A stretch of DNA of 33,850 nucleotides from Candidatus Altimarinota bacterium (GTDB taxonomy: Bacteria > Patescibacteriota > Gracilibacteria > BD1-5 > UBA6164), in the NCBI GenBank assembly GCA_030683605.1, contig JAUXPL010000023.1, positions 1-33,850 of the forward strand. Direction: 5' to 3'. Shown piece after piece: positions 23,805 through 33,828 of this stretch (the first letter of the stretch is position 1; each line of letters opens with the position of its first letter). The notes beneath the pieces were generated by a model. It worked only from the letters and a program-made list of their open reading frames with translations. It searched no databases and was not told the origin of the DNA. Position numbers and translations under genes: made by a program.

Positions 23805-24455
23805 ATGACTGTAGATTACAATGATTTCGCAAAGACTTTTTCTAATTCTAGAAAAAATATGAAATGGGAGGAAATAGAATATTTTATTTCCTTTTTGTCT
23901 TGAAAAAAAGATTTGAAAATACTTGATGTTTGATGTGGAAATGCTAGATTATTGTGAGAACTAAAAAAACATCAATTAGATATTAGTGATTATTTAGGAG
24001 TCGATTTATCATCATGATTATTAGAAGAAGCAAAAAATAATCATCCTGAAAACAATTTTCAAGAATTAAATATGCTTGATATAAATACTTTACATAATAA
24101 TTATAATGTAATATTTCTTATTGCTTCATTTCATCATTTAGATAATTTGGATAATAGGTTAAGTGTTTTGAGACAAATTCATAATTTATTAGAAGATTGA
24201 TGAATAGTATTTATGACTAATTGGTCTTTAAATAGTAATTTAAATCAAGATAAATATAAAAGTTCAATGATAGAATGAAGTGAAAATGATTATGGAAGTA
24301 CTGATTATAGTATAAAAATATGAACAAATCATAGATATTATCATTGTTTTACTTTGGAAGAATTAACTTATTTATTTAAGCAAAATAATTTTGAGATAAT
24401 TGAAAATAGAGAATTTGATACAAAGAAAAATTTCATAAGTATAATAAAAAATTAA
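23805..24455 (+). CDS. Class I SAM-dependent methyltransferase, possibly tRNA-modifying
   Basis: A 216-residue Rossmann-fold methyltransferase. Motif I is KILDVGCGNARLL with D41-x-G43-x-G45, Gly43 being TGA-coded. Motif II is YLGVDLSSGLL, motif IV a hydrophobic IFLIASFHHLDN strand, followed by a 'LLEDGG..F' post-motif. The start, YNDFAKTFSNSRKNMKWEEI, resembles the N-terminus of the TRM9/ALKBH8-like tRNA wobble-uridine methyltransferase group (Y..A..FS.TR...W), which is suggestive but not decisive. Substrate is unknown. It follows argS after a 130-bp repeat gap and is terminated by a strong hairpin shared with the converging hydroxylase gene. Confidence 0.8.
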
Positions 24456-24501
24456 ATATGTTTCTTTGAAATATATTTTTTAAAAACATCTAAAAAATAC
24501 A

Positions 24502-24542
24502 TAAAAAGTAGAGATATAGCATTTCTATATCTCTACTTTTTT
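24502..24542. terminator. Bidirectional terminator, methyltransferase / hydroxylase
   Basis: AAAAAGTAGAGATATAG / CTATATCTCTACTTTTT stem with a short CATTT loop. The TAG stop of the minus-strand gene lies in the right arm. Confidence 0.9.
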
Positions 24543-25309
24543 AATATATTCTCTTGTATATTATCAAATACTAGTTCATAATCTGGAAATTCTGTTTTTA
24601 ATAATTTATCCCAAATACGGAAATATCATCAATAATTTCAATTTATTTTACTATGATGCATATTATGATGAGTACTTGTAGATACAAATTTAAATATACT
24701 TTTATTAAATCATTTTGAATAAAATTCATATCATAGGTGAGATTTTACATTATTGAGAATGCTTATTATTTGAAAAATAATTAATAATGGAGCATATATA
24801 GGTATTATCATAGCTACAGGAATAATCCAAAAAAATAAGAAAAATGGCTCAATTATATGAAATGATAGAGATGTAAGCGGATTTACATCAAAACTTTTAT
24901 GATGTACAAAGTGAACATAACGGAATCATTTTTTTGTATGTAATAATCTGTGATACCAATAAAACCAAGTATCATCAATAATTACTAATCAAATTAATAC
25001 AATAATACTTAAAAATATATTATAGTCGAATATATTTGTATAAATTTTTGTATATCACATAATTGCTAAATAATAAACTATACTATTAAATATTGTGAAA
25101 GCAATTATCGTACTTATGGCACTTTTTAACTCTCTTTTAATTTGTTTATCATTTACTCTTTCTGTTGCTTGAATACGATGATTTATAATTTTTTGTTTCA
25201 ATTTTTTCCATACTAATAAATAAGCAATATATACTACTATTCAATTTATTAAAGTAGTTTCAACTATAGAGCCTGTTAAAATAGTAATAATGTTTTCAAA
25301 AAGTTGCAT
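24533..25309 (-). CDS. Fatty-acid hydroxylase / sterol desaturase family di-iron membrane protein
   Basis: A 258-residue membrane protein with four or more hydrophobic segments. The eight-histidine di-iron signature is complete: HRLLH (after DDTWFYWY), HFVHHKSFD about ten residues on, and THHNMHHSK near the C-terminus, followed by FRIWDKLLKT. Family members hydroxylate or desaturate lipid alkyl chains, sterols or carotenoids using O2. The true substrate is unknown; in a reduced symbiont-type genome it may act on host-derived or scavenged lipids. CGT is used for three Arg codons here, rare in the window. Glycines are TGA-coded. The ATG at 25309 is the first in frame. Confidence 0.9.
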
Positions 25310-25428
25310 TCTATTTTTGATTTAATTAAGTTTTAATTCGCTTATATATTATTATTTTTTAAGAAATTACAATATTATTTTACAAATTACAAAAAAAGAG
25401 ATATGCAAAGCAAAATCTCTTTATAAAT

Positions 25429-26259
25429 TTACTCAAAATCACTTATGGCATAAGGAATTCATTGATTTAGTTGGTTTGACCCAAAGTTAGTTATAGGACT
25501 TCAATCTGCATTTTTTCATTGTTCTTGTCAATCAACTAATATTCAAGAACCGCTTCAAATTAATGTATTAGGACAATTTGCAGCATTTTCAAAACATGAT
25601 TCACTATCATAATCTCATACAATTATTGTTTCTAATGTATCAGTTCATTCTTTTTTTAATGTATATGCTATGTTGTAATAAGTACCAGTTTTATTTTCTG
25701 CTCACCAGTTTGCTCAAGTAGGTTTTTTATAAACAGAATACACATATCTTCAAATTCATTTATCAATAAGCTTATTAGATGTCGAAGTTTCTTTTAAGTC
25801 ACCTACTTCTGTGTCATATAAATCTTTAGTTAAGTATACTTTTCACATTGTTGATTGTGAGATTGTTCATTTTGCTCATATTTGTTGATAACCGTCAATA
25901 TTCATTACTCTTCATCAACCGTTTGCAGAGACAATAGATGTGATTTCAGCTCAATTTAGAGTTACATCAACCGTATTTGATTGAGTTGCTGTAGTTCAAG
26001 AATTGTATCACCACATATTAGTAGTTAAATCATAAGAGTCAACTGCTGGATAATAATTTTTATCAACTTTGTAATTTTGAAGTGATTTTTCTATAGTAGT
26101 AACATCAGCCATTTTTCTACTTCAAACCGCTTTTCCTACTGCTCAACCGAAATTTTGGTATGCTACAACTGATATAATAGCTAAGATAGTAATAACAACT
26201 AATAATTCTACTAATGTAAACGCTTGTACTAGAACTTTTTTATTTGCTGTTTTATGCAT
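25429..26259 (-). CDS. Type IV pilin-like protein with class III signal
   Basis: A 276-residue pseudopilin/pilin. A short basic leader (MHKTANKKVLVQA) precedes the prepilin hydrophobic helix FTLVELLVVITILAIIS, with Glu at +5 of the mature protein, then a long globular part rich in S, T, G and N containing two cysteines near the end (ESCFENAANC) that probably form the D-loop disulfide. The residue before the cleavage site is Ala13, coded GCG, not the usual Gly. Prepilin peptidases tolerate Ala poorly to moderately. Type IV pili in these bacteria serve attachment and DNA uptake. No assembly genes are adjacent. Many glycines are TGA-coded. Promoter TTTACA-16-TAAAAT lies at 26290-26317. Confidence 0.85.
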
Positions 26260-26289
26260 ATTTTTATTTATTAAATATAAATTATTTTT

Positions 26290-26317
26290 ATTTTATTCTT
26301 TTTTATTTTTATGTAAA
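26290..26317 (-). promoter_or_regulatory. Promoter of the pilin gene
   Basis: On the minus strand TTTACA (26312-26317), 16-bp spacer, TAAAAT (26290-26295), 30 bases before the start. It lies back to back with the relA promoter. Confidence 0.5.
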
Positions 26318-26324
26318 GAAAATA

Positions 26325-26352
26325 TTTACAAAATACTTATATATGATACAAT
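26325..26352 (+). promoter_or_regulatory. Promoter of relA/spoT
   Basis: TTTACA (26325-26330), 16-bp spacer, TACAAT (26347-26352), 25 bases before the ATG. Confidence 0.55.
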
Positions 26353-26377
26353 ATTATTATTGGTATTAGTTTTAATA

Positions 26378-28606
26378 ATGAATTATATGGATAAATATTT
26401 AAACATAGATTTAAAAGTAGAAAAAATTGTTTCAAATGTAGCAAAATATATGAATAATTTGAATATTGAATATATTAGAAAAGAAATATTTAAAGCTTAT
26501 ATATATGCTAGAGAGGCTCATGAATGACAAAATAGACTTTCTTGAGACCCTTATATTATACATCCAGTTGAAGCAGCAGAGATTCTTCTTAGTTTGAAAC
26601 CTGATTTATTTACAATTCAGGCATGTTTTTTGCATGATGTAATAGAAGATACTATCAAAACTGAAAAAGATATAAAAAAAGAATTTTGACAAGAAGTTGC
26701 TACATTGTGTATTTGATTGGAAAAACTATCAAAAGTAAAATATAAATGAGAACAAAGAGATATTTGAAGTCTTAGAAAAATGATTATAGCTATGGCGGAT
26801 GATTTAAGGGTTATATTTATTAAACTTTCAGATAGACTTCATAATATGAAGACATTAAAACATCATCCAAAAATAGAAAAAAGAGAAAAAATAGCACTTG
26901 AAACTTTAAATATTTATGCTCCAATAGCTGATAGATTATGATTATATCATATGAAAAATGAGCTAGATGAAGAATGTTTTAAAATATTAGAACCAGAAAA
27001 TTTTAAAAAATTAAGTAAGGAATTAAAAGATTTAGAGCCAGAAATTAAATTATTTACAAAAAATGCTAGAAAAGAAATAGATAAATTATTTGAATGAAAG
27101 ATAGAAGTGTATGAAATAGATTTAAGAGTAAAATCTATTTATTCTATACATAAAAAAATTGTAAAAAAATGATTGGAGCATGTAAATGAATTATATGATT
27201 TGTTTTGATTGAGAATAATGGTTCAAACTGAATCTGATTGTTATAGAGCATTGTGAATTATTCATAGTTCATTAACTCCTGTTCCGAAAAGATTTAAAGA
27301 TTACATTGCCTTGCCAAAACCAAATTGATATAAGAGTTTGCATACAAATGTAATGTGACTATTTAAATCACAAAGACATCAACCAACAGAAATACAAATA
27401 AAAACATTTGAGATGAAAGAATATTCTGATATATGAGTAGCTGCTCATTTTGAATATAAAGAAAAATGAAGTACTTTAGCTACTGAGATAGATTGGGTAA
27501 ACGAATTAAAAGAACTTGTAAATAATATAGGAGATAGCGACTTTGTTTGATCATTGAAATTGGATGTTTTTAAAGATAGAATATTTGTATTTACGCCTAA
27601 GTGAGATTTTATAAATCTACCTTCAGGTTCTACCCCTATAGATTTTGCATATTATGTACATAGTGACTTATGAGATCATATAAGTATAGCAAAAGTAAAT
27701 AACTGAGTTTATCCACTTGATAAAGAATTACATAATTGAGATGTAGTAGAAATAGTGATAGATAAGAATAAAAAACCAAATCCTTTTCGGATATGATTTG
27801 TTAAGACTGTTAAAGCAAAAAATAGAATAAAAAATTATCTAAAAAAAGAGGATAGAGAATTGCATAGAGAAAGGTGAAAGGAAATGCTTAATAAATATCT
27901 AGAAAAGGCTTGATTAGAAACATTAGACAAAGAATTATTATTTTTAAAAAATGTTGATTGAGTGATTTATTCCAAAGAAGATAGATATAGTTTATTGGAG
28001 CAAGTAGGAAATTTCAGTGTAAATCCATCTGCTATAATGAAGAAAATTTTAAAAACTAAGAAAATAACTCTAGAAAAAAAAGAACCTAATGAAGATGTTT
28101 TAAAACAAAATGAACATAAATGAACAAATGATTCTGAAAAAATTCAATTAGTTATATGATGAGAAGTGAATATGCCTTATAGAATATGAAATTGTTGTAA
28201 AAAAAAGTTAAGTAATGAATTAGTTGCTCATATTAGTTCTAAGTGAATAATTACAATTCATAATAGAAAATGTGAAATTTTAAAAGATGCAAACAAGGAA
28301 AGATTATTATCAGCACATATTAAATGAATAGAAGAAGAATCTATAATTGTAGAAGTTGATTTAATATTCAAAAATCAAATTTGAATATTAAAAGAATTAA
28401 GTGATATTATTTTTTCTATGTGAATAGATGTTGATGCTATTAATACATCTAAAATGTGATCAGATAAAACAAAAGTATTATTAAAATTAAAAATTCTTGA
28501 TTACGATTATTTAATTATTGATAGATTTGTAGAAAGATTAAAAATGAAATTCAAAGATTTATTATCGTCAGCAATTATTTGAAGAATAGAAAAAACTAAT
28601 AATTAA
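26378..28606 (+). CDS. Bifunctional (p)ppGpp synthetase/hydrolase, RelA/SpoT (Rel)
   Basis: A 742-residue full-length Rel protein that makes and degrades the alarmone (p)ppGpp. The HD hydrolase domain is complete: [12 protein letters not shown], then H86-D87 in [10 protein letters not shown] and [12 protein letters not shown], so hydrolase activity is expected. The synthetase domain has [40 protein letters not shown] and EIQIKT, also complete. Then come a TGS domain ([20 protein letters not shown]), a helical part, the zinc-finger-like domain (GNCCKKK ... [11 protein letters not shown]) and a C-terminal ACT domain. A CGG codon in NPFRIGFVKT falls where the family has arginine (P-S-R). Another in-frame ATG three codons later is an equally good start. 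It ends in a terminator shared with rpsO. Confidence 0.95.
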
Positions 28607-28636
28607 AAAAAGCTCAATTTTGAGCTTTTTTTAATT
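28601..28636. terminator. Bidirectional terminator, relA / rpsO
   Basis: AATTAAAAAAAGCTCAA / TTGAGCTTTTTTTAATT stem with a minimal loop. Both flanking genes have their TAA stop inside the stem. Confidence 0.9.
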
Positions 28637-28904
28637 ATTTTCTTAAATTTAATTTTTCAAGTATTTCATTATATTTATCTAAATCTTTACTTTTTAAGTA
28701 AGTAAGTAGTTTTCTTCTTTTTGCAACCATTATTAGAATTCATCTTCTAGAGTGATTATCTTTTTTATGTTCTAATAAATGATCTTTTAAATTTTCAATT
28801 TCTGCAGTTAAAATTGCGATTTGTACTTCAGTAGAACCAGAATTACCTTTTTTGCCTCCAAAATCTTCTACGAGTTTAGCTTTTTGTTCTTTAGTAACAG
28901 CCAT
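28634..28904 (-). CDS. rpsO: 30S ribosomal protein S15
   Basis: An 89-residue S15, normal size, that binds 16S rRNA and bridges the subunits. It reads [57 protein letters not shown] and [20 protein letters not shown], ending LEKLNLRK, as in the family. One TGA glycine lies in the invariant HSRRG. The stop position is uncertain by one base in my reading. Upstream is a 21-bp perfect palindrome with a minus-strand promoter. Confidence 0.95.
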
Positions 28905-28967
28905 GTTAGTATTTTTATAAATTAAAATATTTTTACATAACCAGAAAAATACACCAGTAAATGTGAA

Positions 28968-29017
28968 TTGATTATATAAAATAAATTTAAATTATCAAAT
29001 TTATTTTATATAATCAA
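28968..29017. repeat. Perfect 21-bp inverted repeat upstream of rpsO and murL
   Basis: Arms 28968-28988 (TTGATTATATAAAATAAATTT) and 28997-29017 are exact reverse complements with an 8-base loop. Each arm carries an outward-facing TATAAT. Such a site could be a dimeric operator between divergent promoters or an RNA hairpin. The rest of 28905-29203 shows only a small CTGTTGA/TCAACAG hairpin (29127-29152). Confidence 0.75.
28971..28998 (-). promoter_or_regulatory. Promoter of rpsO
   Basis: On the minus strand TTGATA (28993-28998), 16-bp spacer, TATAAT (28971-28976), leaving a leader of about 60 bases before the S15 start. It lies wholly within the 21-bp palindrome. Confidence 0.6.
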
Positions 29018-29203
29018 TAATAAATAAAAAACTATAAGATTTTTATTTGAAATATTTGATAAAAAAGATAATATCTAACAAGTAAAAAACTATTACAATA
29101 AATTAAGGAAACACTGAAAAAGTCCTCTGTTGAAATATATGATTGTCAACAGAATGCTTTAGATTTCTGTTATTATAAAATTTTATAAAAAATTAAATTA
29201 ATT

Positions 29204-30700
29204 ATGCACAAATTCTCTTTATTTTATTTCAAATCATTTGAATTTGATTATTCAAATTTGCAAGCAAAATTTTATTATAGTTTTGATGATGAAGTTTTTT
29301 TTGAGGAAGTTTTAGATTTTTATAATGAAAATTTTAAAATAATAGAAAATATAGATAATAATATTTTAGAAAATATACTTTTTCATTTACATATAGCTAT
29401 TGGTATAAGTTATTATAAGGTTTTTCCAACTAATGACTTGATAGTAGAATCAGGTTTTTTAGATGAATTTCAGATTAAATTTTGGCAAAAATTTTATACT
29501 AATTGATTATGAGAATTTTTGTATTCAAATCAGATTTCTCCAAAAGGATTATTTAATTTCATAAATAAATCAAAAAAGCCTAAAAAAAATTATATAGTAG
29601 AAAATAATGAAGAATTTAATTCTGTATCAATAAAAAATAAAAAATCTTTAATATCAATATGATGATGAAAAGACTCAATTGTTTCTATAGAATTGATGAA
29701 AAATGCCTGAATGAATTTTGATTTATTTGTATTTTGAAAAATAGATCCTCTTAAACAATTTACAAGTGATATATCATGAAATAAAATACTATCAGTAAAG
29801 AGAGAATTATCATCTAATTTATTTGATTTAAATAAGTTATGATACTATAATTGACATGTGCCTATTACTTGAATAATTGCTTTTTCACTGGAAGTTGTAT
29901 CATATTTGTACAACTATGACTATTTAATATTATCAAATGAAAAATCAGCTAGTTTTTGAAATACTATATGGGAATGAGTAAATATAAATCATCAATATTC
30001 TAAAAGCCTTGATTTCGAGAAAGATTTTTGCGAATATGTTTTTAAATATATTTCTAAAAAATCTAGTTATTTTTCACTTCTTAGATGATTATACGAAATT
30101 AAGATTGCAGAATTATTTTCTAAATTTGCAAAGAAATATTTCAAGAATTTTTCTAGTTGTAATAATAATTTTAAGATAACTAAAAATTCTAATTTATCAC
30201 CATATCAAAGGGCGAGAGAAAGAAAAATGAGTTTAATATATTGATCAAAAAGTTATTGGTGTAATGCTTGTCCAAAATGTGCTTTTGTTTTTTCTATATT
30301 GAGACCATATTTATCAAAAACAGAAATATTAGAAATATTTTGAGAAGATTTATACGAGAGAAAAGACTTAGAAAATTTATTCAGAGAACTATTGTGAATA
30401 TCTGGAATAAAACCTTTTGAATGTGTATGAGAAGCTGAAGAGGTAATTTATTCTATGTATCTGACTATTAAAAATAATTATTATGCACCATTTAGTAGTG
30501 AGGAAAATTTGTGATGATGGTCAAGAAAAAGTATAAATTTAAATAGTAATCTTCCATTTATTTTACAAATTTTTGAAACAGAAGTTTTAAATCAATTAGA
30601 TTTAAAATCTATAGAAAAAATTGAAAAAAAACTTGTTACAATTTACAATGATGATATAATACCATCATTATTAAAAGATCTAATTTTTAAAAAACTATAA
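29204..30700 (+). CDS. murL: MurL-like UDP-MurNAc-L-Ala-L-Glu epimerase
   Basis: A 498-residue protein. The centre has a PP-loop-like SIGGGKDSIVSIELMKNAG, then NGHVPITGIIAFSLEVV, LSNEKSASFGN, INHQYSKSLDFEKDF, YFSLLRGLYEIKIAELFSKF, FSSCNNNFK and SYWCNACPKCAFVFSILRP. These blocks fit my memory of MurL, the ATP-dependent enzyme that turns the L-Glu of UDP-MurNAc-L-Ala-L-Glu into D-Glu, an alternative to MurI with MurD. The first ~170 residues are less conserved. The gene lies three bases upstream of a penicillin-binding protein, which supports a cell-wall role. I cannot check whether murI is absent from the genome. Another ATP-pyrophosphatase-type enzyme is the alternative. Confidence 0.72.
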
Positions 30701-30703
30701 TTA

Positions 30704-33040
30704 ATGAAGAGACAATCTATATTAGATAATTTTATCAATAATAGAACTATAAGAAGTTTTATAAATAAATGTAGCAAAATTCACATAATTGCAGCATTTT
30801 TTATATTGTGTTTTTTAATTATTGTTTTCAAAATGTTTAGTTATACAGTTTTTCATTTTGATTTTTATAAAACATTAGCTGATAAACAACAAATTTGAGA
30901 AGTTATTGTTCCTGTAACTAGATGAAATATATATTCATCTTGAGAGAGAGAGACTATTTTATGAACATCTTTGAATTTATATGATATTGCTATAGATCCA
31001 AAAATGGATTGAGATAAAGATAAATTGGCTTACTTTTTACAAGAAATAGTTTATAAACAAATATGTTATTTAAAGAAAAAAAGAGAATGTAAGGATAATT
31101 TGACTAAATTTTTAAAAGTATTAGATATTGAAGATTTTGAAAATTCTGAAACTTATATAAAAAAACTTTTGTTAGAAAAAATGAAAGAAAGAGTAAATCA
31201 GACTTATGTTACAAGTGTATTGATTAAAAAAGATTTATCTAATCAACAAATAAATGATGTAATTAATTTATGAATAAAATGAATATATCCATCAAAAAAT
31301 CATATTTATGCAAATCCTTTAGAAATAGATAATATACCATCAGTAGCAGAAAAATTATCACCTTTATTGTGATATCAAAAATCTGATTTAGAGTACATAT
31401 TAAGAAAAAGAGAATTAAGGTATGTTCCAATATTTAATAAAGTATCTATCTATGTATCAGAATATTTGAAAAATTATTTAGATGAAGAAAAAGAAGCAAT
31501 TCAAAAATGAATATTGGATATTAATAAATCTATATATAAATTTTTTATTCTTACTCCTAATCCGAATAGATTTTACCCTGAGAATGAACTTGCTGCTCAA
31601 GTAATGTGATTTGTAGATAATCAATGAGTTTGACATTATTGAATTGAATGACAATTTAATGAAATTTTAAAATGAAATAATTGAAAAATAGTAAGTAGGA
31701 AAGATATAATGTGAAGGATAATAGATCCTATTTCAATAGATAAAAATGATTTACTATGAGAATGAGTAAATATTATTTCTACAATTGATAGAAATGTACA
31801 AAAAAAAGTAGAACAAGTATTAGAAGACTGAGTTAAAAAATATAGAGCTAATAAATGAACAATTATAGTAATGGAGCCTAAAACAGGCAGGATTATATCT
31901 ATGGCTAATTATCCAACTTATGATTTGAATAATTTTTGAGATGTTTATAGTTTAGAAAAAGTTAAGTATTCAGAATTTCCAAATCCCAGTATAGATTTAT
32001 TGTGATATCCTATTTATGTAGAGGATAATACTAATGGTAAATTGTATTATTATAATAATAAAGAAATTTATTTAAGAGAAGCAGAAAGAACAGAGTTATG
32101 AAATAAATCATTAGTAAAATATAGATACAAAAATTATTATTGAGCTCAAGTATACAAAAATGATGCAATATCTTCATTATATGAACCAGGTTCTGTAATG
32201 AAATCGATAACAGTTGCAGTATGATTGGATACATGAGAAATTACTAGAAATTCAATGTATTTAGATGAATGACAAGTAAAAATTGATCAATTTACAATAA
32301 AAAATATTGCAAGACAATGTTTATGATATCATACTTTTTGAAATGCTCTAAATTATAGTTGTAATGTATGAATGATTAGAATTGTACAAAGAGTATGAAA
32401 AGTGATAATGCATCAGTATTTTACAGATTTTTGATTTTGAGATGTAACAAATATTGATTTGTCTTGAGAAGTATATTCTAAAATTAGACCATGGGAAAGA
32501 TGGTCAACAGCACAATTATTAACATCTAGTTATTGATTATGAGTAAGTGTTACTCCATTACAAATGGCTGCAGCTTATAATGTATTAGCAAATTGATGAG
32601 TATACGTGAAACCAAAAATCATTGAACAAATAAAATTTCCTGATTGAAAAATAATAAATTATAAAACTGAACAAGAAAGAAGAGTTATTAAGGCTTCAAC
32701 TTCTAAAGCAATTACTGAAATGTTAACGGATTGATGTATAAATTGAGTTGCTAATAATTGAGCTGTAGAATGATATAATCTAGCCTGTAAATCATGAACT
32801 GCTCAGATTCCATATAAATGAAAATACGAAACATGACAATGATCAACTAATTGAACATTTGCTTGATATTGACCTTCAGAAGATCCTAGATTTGTAATTT
32901 TGGTAAAATTAGAAAGAATCAGAACTAGTTCTTATGGATGAGAAACATCTTGACGTCTTTTTGCAGATATTTCTAAATATTTACTTGATTATTACGGTAT
33001 ACCAAAAAAAGTAGTAACTGAAACTAAAAAAACAAAATAA
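30704..33040 (+). CDS. Class B penicillin-binding protein, FtsI/PBP2-type transpeptidase
   Basis: A 778-residue peptidoglycan transpeptidase. One N-terminal membrane anchor spans residues ~26-46 (IIAAFFILCFLIIVFKMF). The dimerisation domain contains VTRGNIYSSGE (usual R-G-x-I-x-D/S). The transpeptidase domain carries all three active-site motifs: S497-x-x-K500 in EPGSVMKSIT, S552-x-N554 in YSCNVG, and K696-S-G-T in CKSGTAQIP, whose glycine is TGA-coded. Between the domain start and SxxK an extra ~70-residue tyrosine-, asparagine- and lysine-rich insertion is present. The PBP dimer region is also enlarged by a helical insert near residues 115-190. FtsI (division) versus PBP2 (elongation) cannot be decided without neighbours such as ftsW. 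It is co-transcribed with murL. Confidence 0.93.
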
Positions 33041-33068
33041 AAACAACTTTTAAGTTGTTTTTATTTTT
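33038..33068. terminator. Terminator after the PBP gene
   Basis: AAAACAACTT-TT-AAGTTGTTTT stem, 10 bp, ending in T-rich DNA, and A-rich on the other side, so it can also end the converging tRNA transcript. Confidence 0.8.
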
Positions 33069-33082
33069 TGTCTTTACTGTAA

Positions 33083-33157
33083 TGGTGCCGAAGGGCGGAT
33101 TTGAACCACCGACACAGGCCTTTTCAGGGCCCTGCTCTACCCCTGAGCTACCCCGGC
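33083..33157 (-). tRNA. tRNA-Phe(GAA)
   Basis: Read on the minus strand: acceptor GCCGGGG pairs with CTTCGGC (two G-U), D-arm GCTC/GAGC, anticodon stem GGGCC/GGCCT around loop CTGAAAA (anticodon GAA), five-base variable region, T-arm GGTGG-TTCAAAT-CCGCC, discriminator A and an encoded CCA. All stems close. Its high GC contrasts with the surroundings, as expected for a tRNA. Phe charging is by anticodon only. Confidence 0.95.
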
Positions 33158-33334
33158 TTCGCTTATTGCTTTAGCATTATATAGAAAAAAAAATATAATC
33201 AAATTTTTTTTAGACTTTTTTAAAAAATGTACAGTCTATATATACTGGTCTAAAAATAATTAATAATTTATTATTTTTTGATTAATTTTCAATATTTGTA
33301 TAATGAAATTATTATTTTTTAAATAAATATATTA

Positions 33335-33460
33335 ATGAGTAAATCTAATTTTAGTGAATTTACTGGTTTGTATGAGCATTCTTCTGGTACTGAAAATACA
33401 AAATTTAAAACCCCCCAAAAAATTTCTACTTTTTATCTAAATACACATAAAAGCTTATAA
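33335..33460 (+). CDS. Possible small protein, 41 residues
   Basis: ATG at 33335 opens MSKSNFSEFTGLYEHSSGTE and closes with TAA at 33458-33460 inside the arm of a perfect 17-bp hairpin, the same stop-in-terminator layout seen for other genes here. Glycines are GGT, not TGA, unusual for the window. No homologue is recognised. It may be a real small gene, a gene remnant or chance. Confidence 0.35.
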   Translation: MSKSNFSEFTGLYEHSSGTENTKFKTPQKISTFYLNTHKSL

Positions 33461-33490
33461 TAAATTCATATTTATTATAAGCTTTTATTA
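33449..33490 (+). terminator. Strong hairpin terminator after the small ORF
   Basis: Perfect 17-bp stem AAAAGCTTATAATAAAT / ATTTATTATAAGCTTTT (33449-33465, 33470-33486) with a TCAT loop. Confidence 0.75.
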
Positions 33491-33788
33491 TAGTTATTTA
33501 TTGTAAAATCATTAAATATTTCACTATTCTCTACTCAAAATCGGAACTACTCAAATTTTAGTAATGCATTAAAATAAATTTTTTATTATTATATCACTTG
33601 TAGATGATATAATTACTATCATTACTAAAAAAATTTAACTAAATATATTATTTTATACTAGATTAAGAGTTTATCATTATATTGTTTCTTTATAAAAATA
33701 TCATTAAATACTCGCATTCTAAAAACTTTCACAAAACTATAATTGAATAATCTTTAATCTAAGCCATAAACAAGACTTCAAGTAAACA

Positions 33789-33819
33789 CAAAAAAACACG
33801 ATTTTTTCGTGTTTTTTTG
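33789..33819. terminator. Bidirectional hairpin terminator near window end
   Basis: Perfect 13-bp stem CAAAAAAACACGA / TCGTGTTTTTTTG with a five-T loop. It implies a transcript ending here from one side or the other, although no gene is evident on the left. Confidence 0.75.
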
Positions 33820-33828
33820 TTGAACTTT

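Noticed and set aside
33335-33390. The small ORF start MSKSNFSEFTGLYE resembles the N-terminus of Cas12a proteins, and a nearby AATTTCTAC and TTGTAGAT resemble parts of Cas12a repeats.
   Set aside because: Similarity stops after about eight residues, the ORF ends after 41 codons, the LSKTLRFEL motif is absent, and no repeat-spacer array exists. Probably chance.
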